A DNA stretch of 64,000 nt from Stenotrophomonas maltophilia R551-3 (GTDB lineage: Bacteria; Pseudomonadota; Gammaproteobacteria; Xanthomonadales; Xanthomonadaceae): positions 1,354,501-1,418,500 of the forward strand of contig NC_011071.1 in the NCBI RefSeq assembly GCF_000020665.1, in the 5' to 3' direction. This document shows, in pieces, positions 32,682 through 41,322 of the stretch; positions within the stretch are counted from its first letter, which is position 1, and each line of letters opens with the position of its first letter. The notes beneath the pieces were generated by a model. It was not told the origin of the DNA. It made no database searches and saw nothing but the letters and a program-made list of their open reading frames with translations. The position numbers were made by a program, and so were the translations under genes.

Positions 32682-33845
32682 ATGTCCGCCAAATTCCGCT
32701 GGTTGCCCCTGTTGTGCCTGGCCCTGGCGGGCTGCAGTCAGCTGGAGAATCCGGGCAATGTGACCGCTGCCGACAAGGCGGCGCGGGCGCCGGCCAGCGA
32801 TGGCGAGAACATGGTGTCGATCAATGCGGCTGACGCACCGCCACCGCCGGCGCCGCCGCGCAGCCGGGCGGATCGGCCGTGGCCGCAGGCGCAGTTGGAG
32901 AATGGCCGCGCCTGGGTCAGCTGCAGTACCGAGTACGCCGGTGAGGCGGGCGATGGCGTCGAGCTGGAGGGCCTGCAGCGCGAGCAGATAGCCCAGGCCC
33001 TGGCGCCGTGTGCCGAGCGTGGTCTGATGCGGGTGCGTTACGCCGGCAAGATCAATCCGGGCTTCGCCGAAATGATGTGGCGACTTGCCGTGGTCGCCGA
33101 TGAACAGAAGATCCACAAGCGCATCCTTGACCTGGACTCCAGTGGTGGCCAGGTCGAATCGGCGATCGTCGCCGGTGACAGCATCGGTGAATCAGGCTGG
33201 ACCATCTGGGTGCGCGAAGGCTCGATCTGCCACAGCGCCTGCGTGTTCGTGCTGGCCGCCGGTGACAACCGGTTGCTGTCAGGCAAGGTCGGCATCCACC
33301 GCATGATGCGCATCAGTTCCAAGGCGACCTCGCGCGCTGAGCTCAACCGCGAGCTGCACGAGGTCTACGACAACGTGAAGGACTATCTGCAGCGCAACGG
33401 CGTGGCGGTGGGCGTGGCCGATCTGATGATGACGGTGCCCAATCGCAGCCTGCGCCTGCTGACGCCGGACGAACTGCGCCAGTACGGCCTGGACGGCACC
33501 AACGCGGTGCAGGACGACCTGGAGCGGATCAAGCAGATGCGTGCCTGTGGTGACGACTTCGTGCAGCGCAAGGATGCGTTCCTGATCGCCTTCGACCAGC
33601 AGTGCAAGCACGAAGGCGCCGACATGGAATCGATCAACAGCTGCGGCCAGGCGTTGAAGCAGCGCTTCGGCTTCCCCGATGCGGTGTGCCCGGAAGAAAG
33701 CCCGCTGTCGGAGATCGATGTAGCAACGCTGCCGCCTGCGCCTTCGGAGCCACCGCCGGTGGCCGAACAGGCACCGGTGAACACTGCCGCGCCCGCTGCA
33801 CAGGTCGATGCAGCAGTGGTGGAAGGCAACGCCCCGGCACGCTGA
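32682..33845 (+). CDS. Periplasmic lipoprotein with a ClpP/crotonase-like fold
   Basis: The 387-residue product begins with a clear lipoprotein signal (LLCLALAGC, Cys near residue 18) and has a proline-rich linker. A ClpP-like core follows: ILDLDSSGGQVESAIVAGDSI (the oxyanion Gly-Gly), ICHSACVFVLAAG (Ser in the nucleophile position) and VGIHRM (His). This pattern resembles the uncharacterised ClpP-fold proteins grouped as COG3904. The C-terminal third is Cys-containing, then a Pro/Ala-rich tail. A periplasmic serine protease is plausible but unproven. The start at MSAKFRW gives the best signal peptide; an in-frame ATG lies at 32664. The DUF4019 gene follows 58 bases later. Confidence 0.72.
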   Translation: MSAKFRWLPLLCLALAGCSQLENPGNVTAADKAARAPASDGENMVSINAADAPPPPAPPRSRADRPWPQAQLENGRAWVSCSTEYAGEAGDGVELEGLQREQIAQALAPCAERGLMRVRYAGKINPGFAEMMWRLAVVADEQKIHKRILDLDSSGGQVESAIVAGDSIGESGWTIWVREGSICHSACVFVLAAGDNRLLSGKVGIHRMMRISSKATSRAELNRELHEVYDNVKDYLQRNGVAVGVADLMMTVPNRSLRLLTPDELRQYGLDGTNAVQDDLERIKQMRACGDDFVQRKDAFLIAFDQQCKHEGADMESINSCGQALKQRFGFPDAVCPEESPLSEIDVATLPPAPSEPPPVAEQAPVNTAAPAAQVDAAVVEGNAPAR

Positions 33846-33903
33846 CGGCGTAGTCACTGCGCTGGCGTAGACTGCGGTTCTTTCCCGAGAACCGGCGGTG
33901 TCC

Positions 33904-34449
33904 ATGAAGCGCGTGCTCCTGCTGCTGTCCTTGCTGCCCTTGATTGCACTGGCGCAGGCGCCTGCACCCGTCACGCCCGCCCCGGCGCCCGCCCGCCCGG
34001 CACCCACGTCGCCAGCAGCAGCAAAACCGGCCACGGCCGGCGCGCCGGCGCTGACCGCCGCGCAGCAGGCCCAGGTGCAGAAACAGGACGCGGAAATGGG
34101 CGCGGCCGCAGTGAAGGCTGCGCAGCTGGTCGATGCCAACCGCGCCGGCGAATTGTGGGATGGCGCTTCGGCCGTCGCGCGCCGCGCAGTACCGAAGGCG
34201 GCCTTCGTCAGCCAGCTGACCAGCGAGCGTGCGCGGCTGGGCGCCCTGGCTGGCCGCGGCCAGCCGACCATCACCCGGGTCAAGTACAACGCCGGTGCTG
34301 CGGTGCCCGAAGGCCTGTACATCAACGTCAGCTTCCCGACCCGTTTCGCCAACAGCGCACAACCGGTGCGCGAACTGGTGTCGTTCCGTTTCGACGAGGA
34401 CCAGGTGTGGCGTTTGGCCGGCTACAGCCTGCGCGCGTCCGGGCCCTGA
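33904..34449 (+). CDS. DUF4019 secreted protein
   Basis: The 181-residue protein has a signal peptide (about 1-18, LIALAQA) and a long low-complexity Pro/Ala region (about 19-55). The DUF4019-type domain comes last (AAQLVDANRAGELWDGASAVARRAVPKAAFVSQLTSERARLG), ending in ELVSFRFDEDQVWRLAGYSL. Function is unknown; the fold resembles NTF2-like or stress-related small periplasmic domains. The ATG two codons inside an in-frame GTG is chosen as start. It lies between the ClpP-fold lipoprotein and a MAPEG gene, all on one strand with short gaps. Confidence 0.75.
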   Translation: MKRVLLLLSLLPLIALAQAPAPVTPAPAPARPAPTSPAAAKPATAGAPALTAAQQAQVQKQDAEMGAAAVKAAQLVDANRAGELWDGASAVARRAVPKAAFVSQLTSERARLGALAGRGQPTITRVKYNAGAAVPEGLYINVSFPTRFANSAQPVRELVSFRFDEDQVWRLAGYSLRASGP

Positions 34450-34460
34450 GGAGATAGACC

Positions 34461-34850
34461 ATGGCAACCGAACTGACAATGCTGGCCTGGGCGATGCTGC
34501 TGGGCTTTGTCTACATCTTCGCTACCTCCACCGTGGTCACCCGCGAGCGCGGGATGAAGTGGAATGCCTCGGCGCGTGATGGCGAAGCCAGGCCACTCAG
34601 CCCGCTGGCCGGTCGCCTGCAGCGGGCCCAGGCCAACTTCCTGGAGACCTTCCCGTTCTTCGCCGCTGCTGCGATCGCAGTGGTGGTGGCTGGGCGCGGC
34701 AACGACACCACCGCATTGGCGGCGCAGGCTTACTTCTGGGCACGGGTGGTCTATCTGCCGTTGTATGCCGCAGGCGTGCCGTACGTGCGCAGCCTGGTCT
34801 GGCTGGTGTCGCTGTTGTCGATCCTGGCCCTGGTGTTCGCGCTGCTGTGA
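34461..34850 (+). CDS. MAPEG-family membrane protein
   Basis: The 129 residues have four predicted membrane helices. The MAPEG signature is present: an Arg/Asn-containing segment GRLQRAQANFLETFPFFAAAA and the ARVVYLPLYAAGVPYVRSLVW block. The family includes membrane glutathione transferases; bacterial members of this subgroup are uncharacterised. The start has a GAGGAG ribosome site and lies 11 bases after the DUF4019 stop, so the two are probably cotranscribed. Confidence 0.82.
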   Translation: MATELTMLAWAMLLGFVYIFATSTVVTRERGMKWNASARDGEARPLSPLAGRLQRAQANFLETFPFFAAAAIAVVVAGRGNDTTALAAQAYFWARVVYLPLYAAGVPYVRSLVWLVSLLSILALVFALL

Positions 34851-34930
34851 TCGCGGCCTGATCCAGATCAAGGCCGCTCGGGTCCGCAGCGCTATGCTGG
34901 CGGCGACTGAATCAACGGCAGGAGGCGCGC

Positions 34931-36109
34931 ATGCGCAGGATGGACGTGGTGGTGGTCGGCGCCGGACCGGCGGGTCTGTGCTTCGCGCGTGCGCTGGCCG
35001 GTAGCGGCCTGCAGGTCGGCATGGTCGAAGTGCAGCCGCGCCAGGCACTGGCCGAGGCTGCCTTCGATGGCCGTGAGATCGCGTTGACCCATGCCTCAAG
35101 GCAGAGCATGGAACAGCTGGGCCTGTGGCAACGCCTGCCGGACGCCGAAGTCGCCGAATTGCGCGATGCCAAGGTGATGAACGGCGGCTCGCCGTTCGCG
35201 CTGACCTTCGCCAGCGGCCAGGTCGATGGCCAGCCGCTGGGCTGGCTGGTACCCAACCATCTGATCCGCCGCGCCGCATGGGATGCCGTGCAGGACCAGG
35301 ATGGACTGGAACTGTTCGACGGGCGCAAGGTGCAGAGCGTGCAGGCCGATGCGCAGGGCCATGTGGTCACGCTGGACGACGGCAGCACGCTGCACGCGCG
35401 CCTGCTGGTGGCCGCCGACAGCCGCTTCTCCGCAACCCGCCGCATGCTCGGCATCGGTGCGCAGATGCGCGACTTCGGCAAGTCGATGCTGGTGTGCCGC
35501 ATGCAGGTCGAGCGCGATCATCACCACACTGCCTGGGAATGGTTCGGCTACGGCCGCACCATGGCGCTGCTGCCGCTCAACGAGGGCCAAGCGTCTGCGG
35601 TGATCACCTTGCCGCCGCGCCAGATTGAAGAACTGCTGGCGATGGATGAGGTGGCCTTCGGTGAGGCCATCAGCGGTTGCTTCGAGCACCGCCTGGGCCG
35701 CATGCAGCCGGTGGCGACGCCGCAGGCGTATCCGCTGGTCGGCGTCTATGCGCACCGTTTTGTCGGCGAGCGTTCGGCGTTGATCGGCGATGCCGCGGTG
35801 GGCATGCATCCGGTCACCGCCCATGGCTTCAATCTGGGCCTGGCCAGCGCGCAGCGGCTGGCGCAGGGCATCGTCGAACAGCAGCGTCGCGGTGCCGATA
35901 TCGCCGCCGCCGGCATGCTGGCCAGCTACCAGCGCGGTCATCGGCTGGCATCGCGGCCACTGTACGAGGCCACCAACGCGATCGCCAGCCTGTATACCGA
36001 CGATCGCCGCCCGGCGCGGCTGCTGCGCGCGGCCGGCCTGCGTCTGGCACAGGGCGTGGCACCGTTCAGGCAGTTGATCGCCTCACACCTGACCCAGCGC
36101 GTGGCCTGA
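34931..36109 (+). CDS. FAD-dependent aromatic hydroxylase of the UbiH/UbiF/UbiM family
   Basis: This flavoprotein monooxygenase probably acts in ubiquinone ring hydroxylation. The 392 residues have the N-terminal Rossmann motif VVVGAGPAGLCFARALAGSG, a middle DG-type motif (LLVAADSRFSATR), and GDAAVGMHPVTAHGFNLGL, the second FAD motif with the UbiH-like His-Pro and G-x-N-L-G. Divergence from UbiH/UbiI and the context suggest the UbiM-like branch found in Neisseria and Xanthomonadaceae, but I cannot separate the subfamilies by eye. A GGAGG ribosome site fits the first ATG. It is convergent with the S4-domain gene. Confidence 0.83.
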   Translation: MRRMDVVVVGAGPAGLCFARALAGSGLQVGMVEVQPRQALAEAAFDGREIALTHASRQSMEQLGLWQRLPDAEVAELRDAKVMNGGSPFALTFASGQVDGQPLGWLVPNHLIRRAAWDAVQDQDGLELFDGRKVQSVQADAQGHVVTLDDGSTLHARLLVAADSRFSATRRMLGIGAQMRDFGKSMLVCRMQVERDHHHTAWEWFGYGRTMALLPLNEGQASAVITLPPRQIEELLAMDEVAFGEAISGCFEHRLGRMQPVATPQAYPLVGVYAHRFVGERSALIGDAAVGMHPVTAHGFNLGLASAQRLAQGIVEQQRRGADIAAAGMLASYQRGHRLASRPLYEATNAIASLYTDDRRPARLLRAAGLRLAQGVAPFRQLIASHLTQRVA

Positions 36110-36134
36110 ACCGGTTCAGATCAGGCCGTTCACA

Positions 36135-36356
36135 TCAGCCGGCGGCCAGCACGCGGATCTGGCTGTCGGCGAATTCAACCACCTGGCCTGCGCGGATCTT
36201 GCAGGCCTTGCGCAGCTCGACCTCGCCGTCGACCAGCACCTGGCCGTCGCTGATGACCATCTTGGCCTCGCCGCCGCTGGTGACCAGGTCGGCCAGCTTG
36301 AGCAGCTGCTTGAGCTCGACGTAGTCGCCGTCGAGGTCGAATTCGAGAATCTGCAT
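36135..36356 (-). CDS. Small S4-domain RNA-binding protein (YbcJ-like)
   Basis: The 73 residues form a single S4 RNA-binding domain, as in E. coli YbcJ: VELKQLLKLADLVTSGGEAK, then ISDGQVLVDGEVELRKACKI. The family is thought to bind structured RNA, perhaps during ribosome assembly; no substrate is proven. The start at MQILEFDLDGDY matches the family; a 30-codon upstream extension does not. It is divergent from deaD, whose long leader fills the space between. Confidence 0.85.
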   Translation of the reverse strand: MQILEFDLDGDYVELKQLLKLADLVTSGGEAKMVISDGQVLVDGEVELRKACKIRAGQVVEFADSQIRVLAAG

Positions 36357-36538
36357 GGAACGGGTTTCCTGGGAAGGGGCGCCGGATTCTGGCCGGGCCG
36401 GGAGAGGGCGCGTATTGTGCGCCAGCACGGGGCATGACGGCACACGCACGGCAACCTGTATGCATGGTTCAGGATCAATGCGGTATGATTCCGCTCTGAG
36501 CGAGTGAAATCTCCTCCAACCGAGCAGCGCCAGGGCAC

Positions 36539-36606
36539 GCGATAAGAAGGGCGCCCAAAGCGCGGACCATCACCTTTTTTATCGCACTGCCAGGAAGACG
36601 GCAGTG
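36539..36606 (+). promoter_or_regulatory. Two strong hairpins in the deaD leader
   Basis: Stem 1 pairs GCGATAAGAAGG (36539-36550) with CCTTTTTTATCGC (36573-36585), 12 bp with one bulged base, and encloses a small GCGC...GCGC hairpin. Stem 2 is CACTGCC (36585-36591) with GGCAGTG (36600-36606), ending 15 bases before the ATG. A TATGAT hexamer at 36484-36489 could be the -10 box, giving a leader of about 130 bases. Such leaders are known on cold-shock RNA helicase genes; control by structure or autoregulation is inferred. The rest of the 265-base gap is featureless. Confidence 0.5.
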
Positions 36607-36621
36607 TCTTCGGAGTTCCCC

Positions 36622-38562
36622 ATGTCCCAAGAATCCCAAGCGCAGCTGCAGTTCGCGCAGCTCGGCCTGTCCGAGTCTGTCATGCAGGCGGTCACCGCCA
36701 TCGGCTACGAAACCCCGTCGCCGATCCAGGCTGCCACCATTCCGGCGATGCTGGAAGGCCGTGACGTGCTGGGCCAGGCCCAGACCGGTACCGGCAAGAC
36801 CGCCGCCTTTGCGCTGCCGGTACTGTCCAACATCGACCTGCAGCAGATCAAGCCGCAGGCGCTGGTGCTGGCCCCGACCCGCGAGCTGGCCATCCAGGTC
36901 GCCGAGGCGTTCCAGTCCTATTCCTCGAAGATCCCCGGCTTCCGCGTGCTGCCGGTGTACGGCGGCCAGCCGTACGGCCAGCAGCTGTCGGCGCTGCGTC
37001 GCGGCGTGCACATCGTGGTCGGTACCCCCGGCCGCGTCATCGACCACCTGGATCGCAGCACGCTGGACCTGTCCGAGCTGAAGACGCTGGTGCTGGACGA
37101 AGCCGACGAAATGCTGCGCATGGGCTTCATCGACGACGTCGAAGCCGTGCTGAAGAAGCTGCCGGCCAAGCGCCAGGTCGCCCTGTTCTCGGCCACGATG
37201 CCGCCGCAGATCCGCCGCATCGCGCAGACCTACCTGCAGGACCCGGTGGAAGTGACCATCGCGGCCAAGACCACCACCTCGGCCAACATCCGCCAGCGCT
37301 ACTGGTGGGTGAGCGGCATGCACAAGCTGGACGCGCTGACCCGCATCCTGGAAGTCGAGCCGTTCGACGCGATGATCATTTTCGCGCGCACCAAGGCCGG
37401 TACCGAGGAACTGGCCAGCAAGCTGCAGGCCCGTGGCCTGGCCGCTGCCGCCATCAACGGTGACATGCAGCAGGCGCAGCGTGAGCGCACCATCGCCATG
37501 CTGAAGGAAGGCAAGCTGGATATCCTGGTCGCCACCGACGTGGCTGCCCGCGGCCTGGACGTGGAACGCATCAGCCACGTGCTGAACTACGACATCCCGT
37601 ACGACACCGAAAGCTACGTGCACCGCATCGGCCGTACTGGCCGTGCCGGCCGCAGCGGCGAGGCGATCCTGTTCGCCACCCCGCGCGAGAAGGGCATGCT
37701 GCGCCAGATCGAGCGTGCTACCCGCCAGCCGATCGAAGAAATGCAGCTGCCGAGCGTGGAAGCGGTCAACGACAACCGCATCAACAAGTTCACCTCGCGC
37801 ATCACCGAGACCCTCGGCCAGGGCGGCCTGGACTTCTACCGCCAGCTGTTGGAACGCTTCGAGACCGAGCAGAACGTGCCGGCCATCGAAGTGGCTGCTG
37901 CGCTGGCGAAGATGATGCAGGGCGATACCCCGTTCCTGCTGCAGCCGCCGGTGCGTGCACCGCGCGAAGAACGTGCGCCGCGTGAGCGTTTCGAGCGCAC
38001 TGAGCGCCCGGAACGTGGCGATCGCAACGAGCGTGGTCCGCGCTTCGAGCGTGGCCCGCGTCGTGACGATGCCGAGGGTGGCTTCGAGCAGCGCCCGCGC
38101 CGTGATGTGCCGCCGCGCGGTGCACCGGAGCAGGGCATGGAGACCTACCGCATTTCGGTCGGCCACCAGCACGGCGTGAAGCCGGCCAACATCGTCGGCG
38201 CCATCGCCAACGAGGCCGGCCTGGAAAGCCGTTTCATCGGCCGCATCGACATTCACGATGACTTCTCGCTGCTGGACCTGCCGGCGCAGATGCCGTCGGA
38301 CGTGCTGACCCACCTGCAGAAGGTGTGGGTCTCCGGCCAGCAGCTGCAGATGCGTCCGCTGGCGGCTGGTGAAGAGATCAACCCGGCGCCGCGTCCGTTC
38401 AAGCCGCGCTTCGACAAGCGTGGTCCGGGTGGTCCGGGTGGCCCGCGCCGCAGTGGCCCGGGTGGCCCTGGTGGCGACCGCGGTGGTGACCGCGGTGGTG
38501 ACCGCGACAGCCGCCCGCCGCGTCGTGACGGCTTCAAGCCGCGCGGCCCGCGCAGCTACTAA
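36622..38562 (+). CDS. deaD: ATP-dependent DEAD-box RNA helicase DeaD/CsdA
   Basis: This helicase remodels structured RNA, aids 50S assembly and supports growth in the cold. The 646 residues have the full motif set: Q motif (YETPSPIQ), AQTGTGKT (I), PTRELAIQ (Ia), TPGRVID (Ib), DEAD, SAT, IIFARTK, ATDVAARGLD and HRIGRTGRAGR (VI). A DbpA-like RNA-binding domain (ETYRISVGHQHGVKPANIVG, about 515-590) and an Arg/Gly-rich tail (GGPGGPRRSGPGG and GGDRGG repeats) follow. The start at MSQESQAQ follows the second leader hairpin; an upstream in-frame TTG/GTG extension is not favoured. Confidence 0.93.
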   Translation: MSQESQAQLQFAQLGLSESVMQAVTAIGYETPSPIQAATIPAMLEGRDVLGQAQTGTGKTAAFALPVLSNIDLQQIKPQALVLAPTRELAIQVAEAFQSYSSKIPGFRVLPVYGGQPYGQQLSALRRGVHIVVGTPGRVIDHLDRSTLDLSELKTLVLDEADEMLRMGFIDDVEAVLKKLPAKRQVALFSATMPPQIRRIAQTYLQDPVEVTIAAKTTTSANIRQRYWWVSGMHKLDALTRILEVEPFDAMIIFARTKAGTEELASKLQARGLAAAAINGDMQQAQRERTIAMLKEGKLDILVATDVAARGLDVERISHVLNYDIPYDTESYVHRIGRTGRAGRSGEAILFATPREKGMLRQIERATRQPIEEMQLPSVEAVNDNRINKFTSRITETLGQGGLDFYRQLLERFETEQNVPAIEVAAALAKMMQGDTPFLLQPPVRAPREERAPRERFERTERPERGDRNERGPRFERGPRRDDAEGGFEQRPRRDVPPRGAPEQGMETYRISVGHQHGVKPANIVGAIANEAGLESRFIGRIDIHDDFSLLDLPAQMPSDVLTHLQKVWVSGQQLQMRPLAAGEEINPAPRPFKPRFDKRGPGGPGGPRRSGPGGPGGDRGGDRGGDRDSRPPRRDGFKPRGPRSY

Positions 38563-38581
38563 GCCCCACCTGCGGTCCTGA

Positions 38582-38609
38582 ACAACGCCAGCCTCCGGGC
38601 TGGCGTTGT
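38582..38609 (+). terminator. Terminator-like hairpin after deaD
   Basis: ACAACGCCAGCC-TCCG-GGCTGGCGTTGT is a perfect 12-bp stem 19 bases after the stop, followed by CCGTTGTG. The T-run is poor, but position and stability support termination. Confidence 0.7.
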
Positions 38610-38624
38610 CCGTTGTGGGCCCGG

Positions 38625-38707
38625 AAAAGGGGACGGAGGGGATTAAGTCGTTTATGCCCGGCAGTGCGCTTATGCCGAAAACGACTTAATCCCCTCCGTC
38701 CCCTTTT
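38625..38707. repeat. Long palindromic element of the GGGGACGGAGGGGATTAAG type, copy 2
   Basis: The arms (38625-38653 and 38679-38707) are perfect reverse complements for 29 bases, from AAAAGGGGACGG to AAGTCGTTT, around a 25-base spacer. The arms match copy 1 at 19574-19673, but the spacer is unrelated. Confidence 0.9.
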
Positions 38708-38789
38708 CGCATGGCAAACACATTGGCGGTCATAGGCTGGCTCGGTTCCAAGGGAGGTTGTCACCGCAGCACATTCGGGGGGATCCGGG

Positions 38790-41213
38790 ATGGGTAGGAG
38801 TGGCACGGACCAACACAGCCGGCGGGTGCCGATGACCCGTGGGCTGGGACTGCGATTTGCGTTGCTGACGGGCATGGCGATCGGGCTGGTCGCCTTGTCC
38901 GCCCTGATCCAGGAGCTGCAGGCGGCGTCCACGGCCTGGATTGCCGGGCAGGGCTACTGGTCGCGGGGGCAGCAGGATGCGACCGCTGCGCTCAGCCGCT
39001 ATCTGGCGCGCGGCGACGCACAGGACCTGGACGATGCGCGGCAGGCGCTGCAGGTGCCCTTGGGCGACCTGCAGGGGCGGCTGGCACTGGAGCAGGCTGA
39101 ACCCGATGAGTCACGGGCCCGGCAGGGCTTCCTGCAGGGCGGCAATGCCCGTGCCGATGTACCGCGGTTGGTGTTCTCGTTCCGCTATGCGCGCGATCTG
39201 GGCGCTTTCCGCGAAGCAACCGCGCTGTGGCGGCAGACCGATGGCGACCTGATGGCGGTGCAGAATCTGGTCGCGGAGCTGCAGCGACGGCATGCCGGAG
39301 GCAGCTTGCCGGTGGCCGATCGCGATCGCTACCTGCAGCAGCTGCGGGATCTTGATCGACGCCTGCAGGTACAGGCGCAGGCGTTCTCGCAGGCGCTGCT
39401 GCGGATGGCCACGATGGTGCGGGTGGCGACGCTGATGGTCGGCGGCCTGTCGGTACTGGCGATCAGCCTGATGGCGGTGGCCCTGGCGCGTCGCGTCGGC
39501 AAGGACCTGACCGAGCACGAGAGCCGCTTCCGAGCCGCGTTCTACCAGGCCAACGTCGGCATGCTCAAGCTCGACACCGATGGCAAGGTGATGGAAGCCA
39601 ACCAGGCGATGGCCGATATCCTCGACTATCGCCGCGACGTGCTGCTGCAGATGTCACTGGGTGATCTGCTGATGGAGGGCGAACTGGTCATCGATGGCGT
39701 GGGCCGCATCGACTGGGACCGGCAGCTGCGACCGAGCGAGCTGCGCTTCTGCCGCCGCGATGGCAGCCTGGTCTGGGGGCGCTGGAGTGGTACCGGCGTG
39801 CGCAGTGCCGGTGGTGGGCTGTCGGTGTTTGCGATCATCGAGGACGTCAGCCAGAACCATGCACTGGCGCGCGAGATCGAGCATCACGCCAGCCACGATC
39901 CGTTGACAGGTCTGATCAACCGCCGCGAGATCGAGCGGCTGCTGGAACGTTCGCTGCTGCAGGTGCGCAGCGAGGGCGGCACGCATTCGCTGTGCTACAT
40001 CAACCTGGATCACTTCAAGCTGGTCAACGACAGTTTCGGCCACGCTGCCGGTGACCAGATGCTGCGCAGTTTCGCCGACTACCTGGTGGCAGCGGTGCGT
40101 GATGGCGACTGGGTGGGCCGGCTCGGTGCCGACGAATTTGCGGTGTTCCTCGCCCATGCCGGGCAGGACGAGGCCAAGCGGGTACTGCAACGGGTAATCC
40201 GCAACCTGGGCCAGGCCACGTTCCCGATCAGCGAGGGCAGCCCGCAGTTGAGCTGCAGCATCGGCGTGGTCGAGGTCAATGCCGAGGCGCCGGACGCGAA
40301 CTGGTTGATGAGCGCCGCCGACAGCGCCTGCTATGCGGCCAAGCAGGCCGGCCGCAACCGTGTGCACTGCTTCAACGAGAACCGCCTGGCGCTGGAGGAG
40401 CGGCGCCAGGAAGCCGAGCGCCTGCAGGGCGTCAGCCTGGCGATGGCCGAGAACCGCATGCTGTTGTATGCACAACGCATCGCCCGGGTGGGGGATCCGT
40501 CCTACCTGCACTACGAAGTGCTGGTGCGCATGCGTGGTACCGATGGCAGCCTGCACCTGCCCGGCCAGTTCATGCCGGCCGTGGAGCGCTATGGCATGGC
40601 GGTGGCGCTGGACCGGCACGTGCTGGGGCTGCTGTTTCGCCACCTGCAGGTCTGCCCGGCACACGTGCGCCAGCTGGGGCTGTGCAACGTCAATGTGTCT
40701 GCGCAGTCGATCGCCGAGCCCGGCTTCCTTGCCTTCGTCTGCGATCTGCTCGAGCGCAACCGCGCGCTGGCCTCGAAGCTGTGTTTCGAGATCACCGAGA
40801 CCGCGGCGATCAGCAACCTCAGCCAGGCCCGCGCTTTCATCGATGCGGTGAAGGCACGCGGCTGCCGGATGGCATTGGACGATTTCGGCTCTGGCCTGTC
40901 CTCGTTCGGCTACCTGCGCCAATTGCCGGCCGACATCCTGAAGATCGACGGCACCTTCGTGCGTGACATGGATACCGACCCGATCAGCCACGCCACCGTG
41001 CGTGCGATCAGCGAGCTCGGCCGCGAGCTGCAGATGGAGGTGGTGGCCGAATGGGTGGAGACCGCCGAGGTGGCCGCCGCGCTGACCCGGCTCGGCGTGC
41101 AGGGGCTGCAGGGGTATGCGATCGAGCGACCGCAGCCGCTGGAACGGATGACCCTGAGTGACCTGAGGCCGGTGCGCCTGGTGGCGGTGAAGGGGCCTCC
41201 GGCCGCTGGCTGA
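38790..41213 (+). CDS. Membrane PAS-GGDEF-EAL protein with altered GGDEF and EAL motifs
   Basis: The 807 residues have a TM near 20-40, a periplasmic helical sensor region (about 45-205), a second TM (about 210-232), a PAS domain (about 245-365; FRAAFYQANVGMLKLDTDG), a GGDEF domain (about 375-535) and an EAL domain (about 550-800). The GGDEF signature is GADEF (RLGADEFAVF) and the EAL signature is EVL (YEVLVRMRG). The other EAL metal and catalytic residues look present (NVNVSAQSI, EITETAA, DDFGSGLSS, LKIDGTFV). Phosphodiesterase activity is therefore likely and cyclase activity doubtful. An in-frame ATG at 38832 is an alternative start. Confidence 0.85.
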   Translation: MGRSGTDQHSRRVPMTRGLGLRFALLTGMAIGLVALSALIQELQAASTAWIAGQGYWSRGQQDATAALSRYLARGDAQDLDDARQALQVPLGDLQGRLALEQAEPDESRARQGFLQGGNARADVPRLVFSFRYARDLGAFREATALWRQTDGDLMAVQNLVAELQRRHAGGSLPVADRDRYLQQLRDLDRRLQVQAQAFSQALLRMATMVRVATLMVGGLSVLAISLMAVALARRVGKDLTEHESRFRAAFYQANVGMLKLDTDGKVMEANQAMADILDYRRDVLLQMSLGDLLMEGELVIDGVGRIDWDRQLRPSELRFCRRDGSLVWGRWSGTGVRSAGGGLSVFAIIEDVSQNHALAREIEHHASHDPLTGLINRREIERLLERSLLQVRSEGGTHSLCYINLDHFKLVNDSFGHAAGDQMLRSFADYLVAAVRDGDWVGRLGADEFAVFLAHAGQDEAKRVLQRVIRNLGQATFPISEGSPQLSCSIGVVEVNAEAPDANWLMSAADSACYAAKQAGRNRVHCFNENRLALEERRQEAERLQGVSLAMAENRMLLYAQRIARVGDPSYLHYEVLVRMRGTDGSLHLPGQFMPAVERYGMAVALDRHVLGLLFRHLQVCPAHVRQLGLCNVNVSAQSIAEPGFLAFVCDLLERNRALASKLCFEITETAAISNLSQARAFIDAVKARGCRMALDDFGSGLSSFGYLRQLPADILKIDGTFVRDMDTDPISHATVRAISELGRELQMEVVAEWVETAEVAAALTRLGVQGLQGYAIERPQPLERMTLSDLRPVRLVAVKGPPAAG

Positions 41214-41322
41214 ACGGCCGGTGGCGACTTTGGTCTACACATGCGCTGCGCGCCCGGCTGCGATAATGCGCGCCAGGGGCGACGCGCAGTGGGCGCGGAC
41301 GTAAGCAGGAACAGGATGTGGC

